From positions 2,170,001-2,234,000 of the forward strand of contig OY781093.1 in NCBI GenBank assembly GCA_963676355.1: a stretch of 64,000 nucleotides of DNA. The letters run 5' to 3'. Positions within the stretch are counted from its first letter, which is position 1; each line of letters opens with the position of its first letter. Positions 1 through 9,186 of the stretch are shown here, piece by piece. The notes beneath the pieces were generated by a model, which ran no database searches, was not told where the DNA came from, and saw nothing but the letters and a program-made list of their open reading frames with translations. Position numbers and translations under genes: made by a program. The stretch comes from JAGLOK01 sp963676355. Its GTDB lineage: Bacteria; Bacillota; Clostridia; Christensenellales; UMGS416.

Positions 1-547
1 CCAGCACTATACTAATAACCTGACCTTTAAACTTTGCAGTCGCTGTTCCAAATGCTTGCGCTCCATCATTTGTAAGCTGGAAATATACTGCCCATTGATT
101 TCCTTGTCCAGAAATCGTGTTTGCAACAGCTCTTTCAATATCGCTGCCTTCCATGATAACTACACCATCAGGACCGATAAATTCAAGCTTTGCAGGTTCA
201 CCCAATATACTTGCAACAACATTAGGATCATCAACATCCGGAATTTCTATACGGATCTTTTTGCTGTCCCTTGCAATAGTTGCCTCTGTATAGCCTTGAG
301 AATCAAGTCTGTTTCTTAAAACATCAACAGCTGTTGACATCTTTTCATCAAAATATTCTACATCAGAATTCTTTGCTTGGTATGTAATATACATACCACC
401 GCGTAAATCCAAGCCTTGTTTTATAGATTTTGACATAGGTAGCACATCATATACGCCTACTTTAAGTCCTGCAAAAGCAAGATAGGCAAGAAATGCACTC
501 AACAAAACTATAATCGACAAAGCGATAATGCTTGTCCGTTTCTTCAT
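1..547 (-). CDS. secD: Protein translocase subunit SecD (N-terminal part, cut by window edge)
   Basis: SecD is a membrane subunit that works with SecF to help pull exported proteins through SecYEG using the proton gradient. Only the first 182 codons lie inside the window; the 3' end continues off the left edge. The protein starts with one hydrophobic membrane segment (about residues 5-27), followed by the family-typical stretch with GLDLRGG near residue 45 and the start of the periplasmic-type P1 region. The ATG at 547 is preceded by a strong GGAGG site. The gene follows the ftsZ terminator and has its own promoter at 577-605, so it is separate from the division operon. Identity is clear from the GLDLRGG motif. 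Confidence 0.93.
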   Translation of the reverse strand, partial: MKKRTSIIALSIIVLLSAFLAYLAFAGLKVGVYDVLPMSKSIKQGLDLRGGMYITYQAKNSDVEYFDEKMSTAVDVLRNRLDSQGYTEATIARDSKKIRIEIPDVDDPNVVASILGEPAKLEFIGPDGVVIMEGSDIERAVANTISGQGNQWAVYFQLTNDGAQAFGTATAKFKGQVISIVL

Positions 548-576
548 CTAAGTCCTCCAAATTATAATACCAATTT

Positions 577-605
577 ATTATACAGACACTACATATTAAC
601 GTCAA
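577..605 (-). promoter_or_regulatory. Sigma-A promoter of secD
   Basis: On the minus strand TTGACG is followed after exactly 17 bases by TATAAT. It lies about 30 bases upstream of the secD start and downstream of the ftsZ terminator. Confidence 0.75.
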
Positions 606-634
606 TGTCTGTTTTCTTTTTTTTAACTTTGCGT

Positions 635-671
635 AAAAATAAGGCAATCAGCTCAAGCTTTTTGCCTTATT
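635..671 (-). terminator. Rho-independent terminator after ftsZ
   Basis: A 10-bp perfect stem (AATAAGGCAA with TTGCCTTATT) has a 14-base loop and ends in a T-run on the minus strand. It marks the end of the dcw operon. Confidence 0.75.
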
Positions 672-694
672 GTTCAGGTAATTTAAGCTTTTTG

Positions 695-2077
695 TTATCT
701 CCTGCGTCTCAAAAACGGTGGAACATCCAAATCATCTTCGTCGTCAGGTGCCGGTGCTGCTTCCTGGCGCTTAGGGGGGGCTTGATTTCCTGGAAGTGTT
801 CCGTATCCAGCTCCATAAGGAGGTGCTGGTTCACGGTTTTGCACACGTCTTTGTGGCTCTCTTTCATAATAGTCCTGAGTGTCATATTCATCATCTGCTG
901 AATACATAGGAGGCTGAGAAGGTCTCCTTACAGGTTCAGGATTATACTGCTGATACGGCGCATCATATTGCTGCATAGCAGGTGGTTGTTGCTGGCTTGG
1001 CGCAAACTGCTGGCGAACAGGTGGAGTATAGCGTTGTACAGGCGTATCATCCTGCATAAGGCTTCTTGGCTGCCTTGGCTTTCTCACTTCTTCGTCTTCA
1101 ATGTTCTTTCTAACAGGAGGTCTGCCACTGTCAAATCCAGTTGCAATAACTGTTATTCTCGCCTGATCGTGCATTGTGTCATCAATTCCTGCACCAAATA
1201 TAATGTTAGCATCAGGATCAGATGATTCTGCTATAAGTGAAGCTGCTTCCTCAATCTCGATAAGACCAAGTGAAGAGTCACCTGTTATATTAATAAGAAC
1301 AGCTTTTGCTCCATCAATTGTAGTTTCAAGCAGTGGGCTTGCAACAGCTTGGCGTGCAGCTTCCATAGCTCTATTTTCACCAGTACCTATTCCGATACCC
1401 ATGTGAGCTAAGCCGCGTTCCTGCATTGTTGTGCGAACATCTGCAAAGTCCAAGTTAATAAGACTTGGCTGTGAAATAAGGTCTGATATACCTTGAATAC
1501 CTTGGCGGAGAACATCATCACACACTTTAAAAGCATCCATAAGCGATGTGCCTTTGCCGACGACCTGAAGCAACCGGTCATTTGGTATCACAACCAAAGT
1601 GTCCACATATTCTTCAAGTTCCGATATTCCTTTAAGAGCATTGTTTGCTCTTGGCTTTCCTTCAAAAGTGAAAGGCTTTGTGACAACACCAATTGTCAGT
1701 ATTCCAATCTCTTTTGCTATTTCAGCCACTATAGGAGCTGCTCCTGTTCCTGTTCCACCACCCATTCCTGCTGTGATGAACACAAGGTCTGCTCCTTTAA
1801 GATGCTGCGAAATCTCTTCTCTGCTCTCTTCAGCCGAGCGCTTACCAATTTCTGGATTCGCCCCCGCCCCGAGACCTTTTGTGAGCTTTTCACCCATCTG
1901 TATTTTTTGATTTGCTTTTGATAGCAACAAAGCTTGTTTATCGGTATTGAGTGCTATAAATTCAACACCTTTCAAACCTTCTTCTATCATCCGGTTGATA
2001 GCATTGTTGCCGGCTCCGCCCACGCCAATTACTTTTATCTGCGCAAACTGTGCCACATCAATATCAAATTCTAGCAT
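695..2077 (-). CDS. ftsZ: Cell division protein FtsZ
   Basis: FtsZ is the tubulin-like GTPase that polymerises into the Z ring and organises septal wall synthesis. The protein has 460 residues, longer than the roughly 380 usual in Bacillus, because of a long Q/P/R-rich disordered linker from about residue 320. The tubulin signature GGGTGTG is at residues 106-112, and the T7-loop region with NLDFADV is present. The C-terminal tail peptide DVPPFLRRRR is intact; this is the usual docking site for FtsA and SepF. The ATG at 2077 has a GGGGG-type ribosome site. It is the last gene of the dcw operon, 16 bases after ftsA, and is followed by a terminator rather than by sigE-type sporulation genes. Confidence 0.98.
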   Translation of the reverse strand: MLEFDIDVAQFAQIKVIGVGGAGNNAINRMIEEGLKGVEFIALNTDKQALLLSKANQKIQMGEKLTKGLGAGANPEIGKRSAEESREEISQHLKGADLVFITAGMGGGTGTGAAPIVAEIAKEIGILTIGVVTKPFTFEGKPRANNALKGISELEEYVDTLVVIPNDRLLQVVGKGTSLMDAFKVCDDVLRQGIQGISDLISQPSLINLDFADVRTTMQERGLAHMGIGIGTGENRAMEAARQAVASPLLETTIDGAKAVLINITGDSSLGLIEIEEAASLIAESSDPDANIIFGAGIDDTMHDQARITVIATGFDSGRPPVRKNIEDEEVRKPRQPRSLMQDDTPVQRYTPPVRQQFAPSQQQPPAMQQYDAPYQQYNPEPVRRPSQPPMYSADDEYDTQDYYEREPQRRVQNREPAPPYGAGYGTLPGNQAPPKRQEAAPAPDDEDDLDVPPFLRRRR

Positions 2078-2093
2078 TTGGTTTACCCCCTTG

Positions 2094-3272
2094 CTACGCT
2101 AACTTAAAGTCGTAGTCATTATTTTCATTGTAAGATTTACTGTTAACCAATCCTTTGGTTGAGATTACATATTCAAGCCCAGCGCAAACACCTGTCTGCA
2201 TGGGCGTAGAAACTATTGGACGAGAAGGACTAAATACCTTTGTTGTTATATTGGTTGTCCTTGCTATATATTCTCTTATACCTTTTATGTTACCAATGCC
2301 TCCACCAGTTACAAAAAGGGCTGTCCTGTTATTAAGAGACATACCTGTTTTTCCGATAAGCTCAACAAGAATGCTGACTATTTCATCAACCCTTGCCTCA
2401 ATTATCTCCTGAGTATCCCCTGTCGGAAAAGAAATTCTCGTTCCATCTTCGTCAACTATAACCTTGTTGACACCAATATTGTCCATGCCAATTGAGCAGC
2501 TTTTTTTGACAAACTCTGCTCTATCCCTGTCAAGTCCTAGCTTCACCATAATATCTGAAGCGATGTGATAACCTCCCAAGGAGACATTTTCATGTATTAT
2601 TATACCACCGTTTTCATAAATTAGAATATCAGTTGAAAAATATCCTGAATCTATGATAATTACAGTCTTTTTCTCGCTTTCTCTAAAGATCAGTTCACCT
2701 GTTGCTTTAGGTGCCGCAACAAATCCACTCACCCCTATTCCCACATTATCCAACACCGCTGTCATGTTTTCCATAAACACTCTATCGGCAGCTGTATATG
2801 ATACAAAGCATTCCAAATCCTTTGCATATGACCCTTCTGGGCTTCTTCTCCAAGACATTCCGTCAAGTAGATATAGAACAGGCGCCGTATGAATTATCTC
2901 ATAATCATCAGGCCAAGGCAAATCATGCGTTCCTTCATCAATCATCTTGTCAATATCGCTTTGCACGATACAGCCATCCATGTTGATTGGCTTCGTATAA
3001 AGATGCGAAAAAAAAGAACGCGTAAACTCTCCCGGAATCATGACATAAATGTTATATATCTTTTTTCCTGATTTAAATTCAGCATCTTTTTTTGCAAGGT
3101 ATATGCTTTCCTCTAAATCCTGAGGTGCGACCCATTCGTTATCGCGAAAGCCCGCATATTCGCAAATTCCTATTCCCATTATATCAGCATTTTTGCCTGC
3201 GGATTTGCCAACAGCAATGCTAACCTTTGATGTACCAAATTCAATTACACTGTATTTTTTCTTCAAAAACAA
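2094..3272 (-). CDS. ftsA: FtsA-like cell division ATPase, divergent
   Basis: FtsA is an actin-like ATPase that tethers FtsZ to the membrane. Position directly before ftsZ and the actin-fold order support the call: a first phosphate motif with FGTSK near the N-terminus, an SHS2-like 1C region in the first half, a second phosphate motif reading DSGYFSTD where DIGGGTTD is usual, and the adenosine motif TGGGIGNIKGI. The C-terminus ends in an acidic stretch without the amphipathic membrane-targeting helix typical of FtsA. The open frame reaches a GTG at 3281, but an AGGTGA site sits right on it; the TTG at 3272 has proper spacing and gives 392 residues. Identity is good, but its membrane-binding mode is uncertain. 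Confidence 0.85.
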   Translation of the reverse strand: MFLKKKYSVIEFGTSKVSIAVGKSAGKNADIMGIGICEYAGFRDNEWVAPQDLEESIYLAKKDAEFKSGKKIYNIYVMIPGEFTRSFFSHLYTKPINMDGCIVQSDIDKMIDEGTHDLPWPDDYEIIHTAPVLYLLDGMSWRRSPEGSYAKDLECFVSYTAADRVFMENMTAVLDNVGIGVSGFVAAPKATGELIFRESEKKTVIIIDSGYFSTDILIYENGGIIIHENVSLGGYHIASDIMVKLGLDRDRAEFVKKSCSIGMDNIGVNKVIVDEDGTRISFPTGDTQEIIEARVDEIVSILVELIGKTGMSLNNRTALFVTGGGIGNIKGIREYIARTTNITTKVFSPSRPIVSTPMQTGVCAGLEYVISTKGLVNSKSYNENNDYDFKLA

Positions 3273-3295
3273 ACTTATCACCTGAGGATATTTTT

Positions 3296-3323
3296 ATTTT
3301 AACCTATTACAAATTCATTACAA
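3296..3323 (-). promoter_or_regulatory. Possible internal promoter before ftsA
   Basis: TTGTAA and TAAAAT are separated by 16 bases on the minus strand in the 132-base gap between divIB and ftsA. This would give ftsA-ftsZ extra transcription independent of the mraZ promoter. The match is modest in AT-rich DNA. Confidence 0.4.
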
Positions 3324-3404
3324 ATATTTATCTTAATACAATAACGTAAAATTGTCACTAATAAAATTAACAAATGATGAATTTTCTTTGAAAAAACTCA
3401 ATAT

Positions 3405-4196
3405 TTATGGGTTTTCTTCATTTTCAGCCCCAATATAATGAGCTGAGTCGACATTTGTTATGTATAAAATACCACCTTGTTTACCTTCCTCTATAAGTTT
3501 TGGAATCATAGTCTTTATCCAGATACACTTATTATCAATATTTTGAACGTTGCCGATGTGAATTTCATAACCCTCTATAGAATAAAGTTTTATATTCTCA
3601 GTAAATGAAATATCAATAGTTTTTATATGCTCTTGAATCCCCGTAGTTTTTATTGAATTTAATAGAGTTGTCAGTTTGTTTTTGTGTATATCTTTTTCAA
3701 ACTCTGCTTCATACCCAAGCTCATATTTTGTAATGCTTGTTCCGATAATTTCAATTCTTGAAGATTGTGCAAGGCTTTCAAAAACTTCAAGTGCAATGCA
3801 GTTTTCATTTATTCCTATTTTTTTATCCACACATTTAATTGTTGCAATAGGCTCTCTCTCTTCAATTTCAATAATTATTGTATCAGGGAGCTTTCTCCTT
3901 ACATCCAATACCTTTAGGTTTGGATTTTGCTCAATATTCTTTTTTACATCATCTGGTTTTATGGAAAAAATGTTTGTCATATACTCTATGTCAGATAAAC
4001 GCACCACTTCAAGGTAGTTGATTTTTACTATTCCCTCAATTTCAATATCTCGAACTGTAAGCCTATCCCACGAAATAAAACCAATTGCAACTATCAATAT
4101 AACAAAAAGAACAATCAAATATACCTTAAGGTTGATTGGTTCTTTAATTTCACCAGGTTCTGGTGGTTTTATATGTTTAGGTTGTTTTTTCGCCAT
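3405..4196 (-). CDS. divIB: Cell division protein DivIB/FtsQ
   Basis: DivIB/FtsQ is a bitopic divisome protein that bridges cytoplasmic FtsZ-associated proteins and the septal wall synthases through FtsL and DivIC. The 263-residue protein has a proline- and lysine-rich cytoplasmic tail, one membrane helix at about residues 23-43, and then a POTRA domain (about 46-116) with the characteristic IEIEG and REP turns, followed by the FtsQ beta domain. It lies between ftsW and ftsA, the normal place in the dcw cluster, although murG, which usually separates ftsW from it, is missing. Confidence 0.93.
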   Translation of the reverse strand: MAKKQPKHIKPPEPGEIKEPINLKVYLIVLFVILIVAIGFISWDRLTVRDIEIEGIVKINYLEVVRLSDIEYMTNIFSIKPDDVKKNIEQNPNLKVLDVRRKLPDTIIIEIEEREPIATIKCVDKKIGINENCIALEVFESLAQSSRIEIIGTSITKYELGYEAEFEKDIHKNKLTTLLNSIKTTGIQEHIKTIDISFTENIKLYSIEGYEIHIGNVQNIDNKCIWIKTMIPKLIEEGKQGGILYITNVDSAHYIGAENEENP

Positions 4197-4265
4197 ATTA
4201 TAACTGCTTTTCTTAACTAAATTACGGCATAATTGTAACAGTAATAACTGAGTTAATCAATATTA

Positions 4266-5396
4266 CTACTCACTGTGCTCAATTATCGTTTCTTTTGACT
4301 GCCTTGAAATATTAAGAATTACTCCCATTGAAGCCATGAACATAATAAGTGAAGTGTTTCCCGCACTAACAAATGGAAGTGACATTCCGGTGGGTGGCAT
4401 AGTGCTTGTTATAACGGCAATGTGTATTATAAGTTGTATTGCAACCATAGAAATTATGCCTGTTCCTAAAAGTAGGCCGAATGTGTCCGGGGCGCTCTGT
4501 GCAACCTTTATACCTCTGTAAATTAAAAAACCAAATACACCAAGCAACAGTATCACACCTATAAATCCCAATTCTTCGCCTATAACAGACAGTATAAAGT
4601 CCGATTCACCATAGGTTAGATATAAATGCTTTTGTCTTGAGTTGCCAAGACCCACTCCTTTAAGTCCTCCCGAACCTAGAGCATAAAGAGACTGTATCAA
4701 TTGATATCCATCTCCTCTTGCATCCTTCCAAGGGTCTAAGAATATTTGAAGCCTTTTCATTCTATATTCGGCTGCAAGTATAAAAATAGCACCTGTCACA
4801 ATTCCAATTCCCGCCATTGAAAGCAAGGGTTTTGTGTGTATTCCCGAAGCTACCATAATGCAGAATATTACAGCAAGAACACTGAGCATCATAGAAAGGT
4901 TTGGTTCCAAAATTATTAATGCACACACTAAAATCAAAAAGAATATAACAGGGAATGTGATTTTAAAATAATCACTGACAACGTCAGTTCTGAGTGCTTT
5001 GCTTCTTCTTGCTAAAAAGTTTGCAGTAAATATGATCATAGCAAGCCTTGCAAGCTCTGAAGGCTGGAATGTGAATATCTTTAAATCAAGCCATCTTTTT
5101 GCACCATTTTTTTCTTCTGATACAACAAGTACCAACACCAAAAGAAATAAACTGCCTGCCAATATCAAAAATGATAGTCCGCCTTTTTGCAGTACATGAT
5201 AATCAATAAATGAAATTATTATCATAGCAACAAGCCCTATTCCTGCTCCTATTGCTTGTTTTGTAAGGAAAAAATATCCGCTTTCTCCTTCAATTTGATT
5301 ATTGTAATAGCTCGCCGAAAACACCATAAGCATGCCGAAAATAACAAGCCCTACAATAATAATAAATATTGTAAAATCCGGTGAGCCTTTTTTCAT
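4266..5396 (-). CDS. ftsW: SEDS peptidoglycan glycosyltransferase FtsW
   Basis: FtsW polymerises lipid II into glycan strands at the septum, normally together with a class B penicillin-binding protein. The 376-residue protein is almost entirely membrane helices (about ten) and carries the SEDS signature: GVGLGNSRQK, then YGESDFILSVIGEELG containing the acidic residue implicated in catalysis, and PPTGMSLPFVSAGNTS near the C-terminus. It begins two bases after the murD stop. In sporulating relatives the same position may be held by the paralogue SpoVE; sequence alone does not separate the two. Its expected partner in this operon is the apparently inactive PBP at 9187-11334. Confidence 0.95.
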   Translation of the reverse strand: MKKGSPDFTIFIIIVGLVIFGMLMVFSASYYNNQIEGESGYFFLTKQAIGAGIGLVAMIIISFIDYHVLQKGGLSFLILAGSLFLLVLVLVVSEEKNGAKRWLDLKIFTFQPSELARLAMIIFTANFLARRSKALRTDVVSDYFKITFPVIFFLILVCALIILEPNLSMMLSVLAVIFCIMVASGIHTKPLLSMAGIGIVTGAIFILAAEYRMKRLQIFLDPWKDARGDGYQLIQSLYALGSGGLKGVGLGNSRQKHLYLTYGESDFILSVIGEELGFIGVILLLGVFGFLIYRGIKVAQSAPDTFGLLLGTGIISMVAIQLIIHIAVITSTMPPTGMSLPFVSAGNTSLIMFMASMGVILNISRQSKETIIEHSE

Positions 5397-5397
5397 G

Positions 5398-6765
5398 TCA
5401 ATTTTCCTCTTTTATCTCATTAACTATCTGTTTAAATGCTCTTCCGCGCTCCTCAAAGTCACTGAACATGTCGTAACTTGCGCAAGCTGGCGAAAGTAAA
5501 ACAGTGTATCCTGGTTTTGCAAGCTCAAAAGCACTGTATACTGCACCCTTAAAATCCTTAGCATAAGTTAATGCCCCAAACCCATTTTTAAGCAAAGTGT
5601 TTGCAATTTTCTCACTTGTTTGTCCAAGCACTACAACGGAAACAATCTTATCAGTAAAACTTTTAGCAAGCTCTTCAAAGTCGCTATCTTTGTCATATCC
5701 GCCAAGTATCAATACAGTTGGATTTTCCATTGAATCAATAGCGCACATGGTTGATGCTGGATTAGTTCCTTTTGAGTCATTGATAAATTTTACGCCTTTA
5801 ACTTCTTCAACAGGTTCTAGCCTGTGTTCCACTCCTTCAAAAGCTGCAAGTGTGTAGCGTACAAAGTTCGCCTCAACACCCATTAATATGGCAAGACACG
5901 AAGCCGCCATAGCATTTTGAAGATTATATTTGCCGGGAATGCGTATTTCACTTGGTCGGGTAATCATCACATCTTCCTCACCTTTTCTGCAAAACACCAC
6001 TTTTCCATCTTTCAAGCAAACTCCATTTTCAACAACACTATTTATGCTGAAATAAAAAACTTTAGATTTTATGTCTTTAGAAATTTCTACAGCATGTCCG
6101 TCATCATAGTTTAAAACAGCAAAATCATTTTCATCCTGATTTTCAAATATTCTTTTCTTAGCCGCAATATATCCTTGCATGGATTTATGACGGTCAAGAT
6201 GGTCAGGAGTAATATTTAATATCGCTGCAGCTTTTGGTTTAAACTTTTCAATAGTTTCAAGCTGAAATGAACTGACTTCAAGAGCCATCAAATCATCTTC
6301 TGTTGTTTCTGCTGCGTGAGATGCGATAGATTCACCTATATTTCCCGCCACAAATGTCTTCTTTCCAGATTTTTTAAATATATCACCCAAAAGAGCTGTC
6401 GTTGTGGTTTTTCCATTTGTTCCGCTTATGGCGGCTACTGGACACTTTGTGAACCTAAATCCAAGCTCCATTTCGCCAATAACTTTAACTCCGAGTTCTT
6501 TTGCAACAGCAAAAAAGCTTAAGCTTGTTGGAATACCGGGGCTTACAACTACAACGTCAGAATCTTTTATTAACCCATCTGCCTTTTGACCGAGTTCATA
6601 GTTAATATCATATCCTTCAAGCATTTTCATTTGCTTAGAAAGCTCTTTTTCACTTTTAATATCGTTTATTGTCACTTTAGCGCCATTTTCACACAAAAGC
6701 TTAGCCGCGCCAACTCCTGAGCGCGCGAAACCAACAATAAGCACTTTTTTATCTGTAAAATTCAT
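5398..6765 (-). CDS. murD: UDP-N-acetylmuramoyl-L-alanine--D-glutamate ligase MurD
   Basis: MurD adds D-glutamate to UDP-MurNAc-L-alanine in the cytoplasm using ATP. The 455-residue protein has the Mur ligase three-domain layout: an N-terminal nucleotide-binding domain with a VGFARSGVGAA turn, the ATP-binding loop GTNGKTTTT at about residue 115, the NITPDHLDRH motif, and the C-terminal domain with INDSKGTNPAST and LSPACASYD, both typical of MurD. It is placed between mraY and ftsW in the dcw operon. Confidence 0.98.
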   Translation of the reverse strand: MNFTDKKVLIVGFARSGVGAAKLLCENGAKVTINDIKSEKELSKQMKMLEGYDINYELGQKADGLIKDSDVVVVSPGIPTSLSFFAVAKELGVKVIGEMELGFRFTKCPVAAISGTNGKTTTTALLGDIFKKSGKKTFVAGNIGESIASHAAETTEDDLMALEVSSFQLETIEKFKPKAAAILNITPDHLDRHKSMQGYIAAKKRIFENQDENDFAVLNYDDGHAVEISKDIKSKVFYFSINSVVENGVCLKDGKVVFCRKGEEDVMITRPSEIRIPGKYNLQNAMAASCLAILMGVEANFVRYTLAAFEGVEHRLEPVEEVKGVKFINDSKGTNPASTMCAIDSMENPTVLILGGYDKDSDFEELAKSFTDKIVSVVVLGQTSEKIANTLLKNGFGALTYAKDFKGAVYSAFELAKPGYTVLLSPACASYDMFSDFEERGRAFKQIVNEIKEEN

Positions 6766-6786
6766 TAAATACGTTTCCTTGTATAT

Positions 6787-7746
6787 TTATTTAATAGCTA
6801 AAATTCCAATCAAGCTCATTACAGTAGTAACGATCACATAGATAGCTGTTATTTTCATCTCTGGATAACCTAATTGTTCAAAATGATGGTGCAAAGGCGC
6901 CATCTTAAATACACGCTTTTTCGTTTTTTTATAATACCCCACCTGTATTATGACCGATACACTTGCAACGACTATAGTAAGTCCCATAAAAGGAACCCAT
7001 ATTAAGGTCTTTGAAAGCAGTGCAATCATTCCCATAGCGCCTCCGATGGCTAAGCTACCAGTGTCGCCCATAAAGCAACGTGCAGGATAAGCGTTAAACA
7101 CTAAAAATCCCAAGCATGCGCCCACAACACCTACGCTCAGTGTCGCAAGTCCGCTTTCAAATATGTCTGGCATAAAAACAAAAGCAAGAGCATATGCAAA
7201 AAAGTACGCCATAGCAATTCCTGAAAGCAGCCCATCCTGACCATCTGTAAGGTTTGCCGAGTTTGTGGTTGAAACTAAAACTAACGTTGACAGCGGTATT
7301 ATCCACCATCCTATATCCCATGTTTTGTCGGTAAACGGCAGTTTTATGTCAGTTCCGACATATTTATACACAAAGTATCCAATACCGACTGAGATAACAA
7401 GCAATAGTGCAGCTTTCATTTTTGCACTAAGTCCTTTTGAGCGCTTAAGCACTACTTTTATAAAGTCATCTATAAACCCGACACCCATATAAAGCAAAAG
7501 AGCCACAATGAATAAATAAGCCTTATAGTCAAATTTACCATATGTAACAGCTATACCAATTATAGCCCCGATAATTATTAAAAACCCGCCCATTGTAGGC
7601 ACACCGCTTTTAGATAAGTGCGACTGCGGTCCATCATCGCGCACCACTTGTCCAAACTTTAGTCTTTTAAGTAGAGGTATCAATATCGGTCCTAAACCAG
7701 CAGCTGCAGCAAATGATATTAGTAGTGGTATTATAAGTTCATTCAT
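6787..7746 (-). CDS. mraY: Phospho-N-acetylmuramoyl-pentapeptide transferase MraY
   Basis: MraY transfers phospho-MurNAc-pentapeptide to undecaprenyl phosphate to make lipid I at the inner face of the membrane. The 319-residue protein is polytopic (about ten helices). Catalytic and substrate motifs are visible: GFIDDFIKV with the aspartate pair, NLTDGQDGLL (a Q replaces the usual L after TDG), MGDTGS, and the histidine cluster PLHHHFEQLG. Its start overlaps the murE stop by four bases (ATGA), so translation is probably coupled. Confidence 0.97.
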   Translation of the reverse strand: MNELIIPLLISFAAAAGLGPILIPLLKRLKFGQVVRDDGPQSHLSKSGVPTMGGFLIIIGAIIGIAVTYGKFDYKAYLFIVALLLYMGVGFIDDFIKVVLKRSKGLSAKMKAALLLVISVGIGYFVYKYVGTDIKLPFTDKTWDIGWWIIPLSTLVLVSTTNSANLTDGQDGLLSGIAMAYFFAYALAFVFMPDIFESGLATLSVGVVGACLGFLVFNAYPARCFMGDTGSLAIGGAMGMIALLSKTLIWVPFMGLTIVVASVSVIIQVGYYKKTKKRVFKMAPLHHHFEQLGYPEMKITAIYVIVTTVMSLIGILAIK

Positions 7747-9185
7747 TGTTCTTCCTCAAAATATTTTCTTACTATTTCTCTATCATCAAAGTGATGTTTT
7801 TTTCCCATAACGTCTTGATATGTTTCATGTCCCTTGCCCGCAATAACGACAACATCACCTTTTTTTGCAATTTCAAGTGCTTTTATAATCGCTTTTTCTC
7901 TGTCGGTAATCCTTATATGTTCAAAGTCTTTCATTCCTTCTTCAATCGTGTCTATAATGCTGTCTGGATTTTCAGTTCTGGGATTATCCGATGTGACTAT
8001 AGAAACATCTGCAAGTTCTCCTGATATCTGTCCCATTATAGGGCGCTTTTTGCTATCCCTGTCTCCCCCACAGCCAAACACAGATAAAACTCGTGCTTGA
8101 GTAAAACCTTTTGCCGCATTCAAAACATTTTTTAAGCTGTCAGGTGTGTGTGCATAGTCAACTAAGACAAGAAAGTCCTGTCCGCAATCCACACTTTCCA
8201 TCCTGCCGTCAATAGTTGTAATCTTTTCTACACTTTCTATAACGTTTTTCACATCAAGTCCCAAGCTTATACAGGCTGACATTGCAGCCAAACAGTTATA
8301 AACGTTAAACTTTCCAGGAAGTTTCAGATTCACAGGATATAATTCACCATCTTTTTCAAAGTTAAAATCAGCTCCACCCAACTTGCAGTCCAAATCAACG
8401 GCTTTTGCTGTTGATTTATCAGAAAGTCCGTATAAAACTTTTTCGCCGGAAAATCCCTCTTCAATATAATTGCATTCCTCATCATCCGCATTTATCACAG
8501 CAATTTCGCATTTTTCATCATCAAATAATATCTTCTTTGCCTGCTTATAGTTTTCCATTGTGCCAAAATCATCCAAGTGATCTTGAGTAAGATTAGTAAA
8601 AATTCCAACGGCAAATTTAACTGGCTCAGTCTTTTTTAAATAAAGCCCGTGAGCGGACGTTTCCATAACCAGAAATTCGCATCCTGAATCAGCCGCCTGT
8701 CTTAACCTTGCATGAAAATCCATTGGATCTGGAGTGTTGAGTTTTTGTTTATATTGCTTGCCTTTTATAAATGCACCTAACGAACCAAGTACAGCGGTTT
8801 CTCTGCCACAAAAATTCAATATCTTTCCTATCATGTGAGCAGTTGTTGTTTTCCCGTTTGTTCCTGTGACCGCTATAATCTTAAGTTTTTCATATGGATT
8901 GCCATACCAATTGGAGGCCATCACAGAATATGCGCTTCTAGAATCTTCTACAATTATCTGAACACAATCCAAATCTTCCATTGTCTTTTCAGTAACAATG
9001 CATACTGCGCCTTCGTCGCACGCCGCTTTTGCAAAGGCATGGCCGTCAAAACTCAAGCCTTTTAAGCAAACATAGATGTCGCCTTGCTTAATATTTCTTG
9101 AATCATGTTCAATTCCGTGTATATCAATATTTTTATAGTTTACTGATTTGTATTCTACATTTTGCAATAAATCTGACAGTTTCAT
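7743..9185 (-). CDS. murE: UDP-MurNAc-tripeptide synthetase MurE
   Basis: MurE adds the third amino acid of the peptidoglycan stem peptide. The GTNGKTTT ATP loop is at about residues 108-115 and the DNPR motif near residue 400 is the signature of enzymes that use meso-diaminopimelate rather than lysine. The open frame extends to 9218, but the ATG at 9185 has an AAGGTGA site immediately upstream, overlapping the end of the PBP gene, and the protein then starts MKLSDLLQ as family members do; this gives 480 residues. It sits in the dcw operon between the PBP gene and mraY. Confidence 0.97.
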   Translation of the reverse strand: MKLSDLLQNVEYKSVNYKNIDIHGIEHDSRNIKQGDIYVCLKGLSFDGHAFAKAACDEGAVCIVTEKTMEDLDCVQIIVEDSRSAYSVMASNWYGNPYEKLKIIAVTGTNGKTTTAHMIGKILNFCGRETAVLGSLGAFIKGKQYKQKLNTPDPMDFHARLRQAADSGCEFLVMETSAHGLYLKKTEPVKFAVGIFTNLTQDHLDDFGTMENYKQAKKILFDDEKCEIAVINADDEECNYIEEGFSGEKVLYGLSDKSTAKAVDLDCKLGGADFNFEKDGELYPVNLKLPGKFNVYNCLAAMSACISLGLDVKNVIESVEKITTIDGRMESVDCGQDFLVLVDYAHTPDSLKNVLNAAKGFTQARVLSVFGCGGDRDSKKRPIMGQISGELADVSIVTSDNPRTENPDSIIDTIEEGMKDFEHIRITDREKAIIKALEIAKKGDVVVIAGKGHETYQDVMGKKHHFDDREIVRKYFEEEQ

Positions 9186-9186
9186 A

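Noticed and set aside
1493..1921. Long plus-strand open frame opposite ftsZ
   Set aside because: It is the antisense of a well-conserved ftsZ region and has no start signals.
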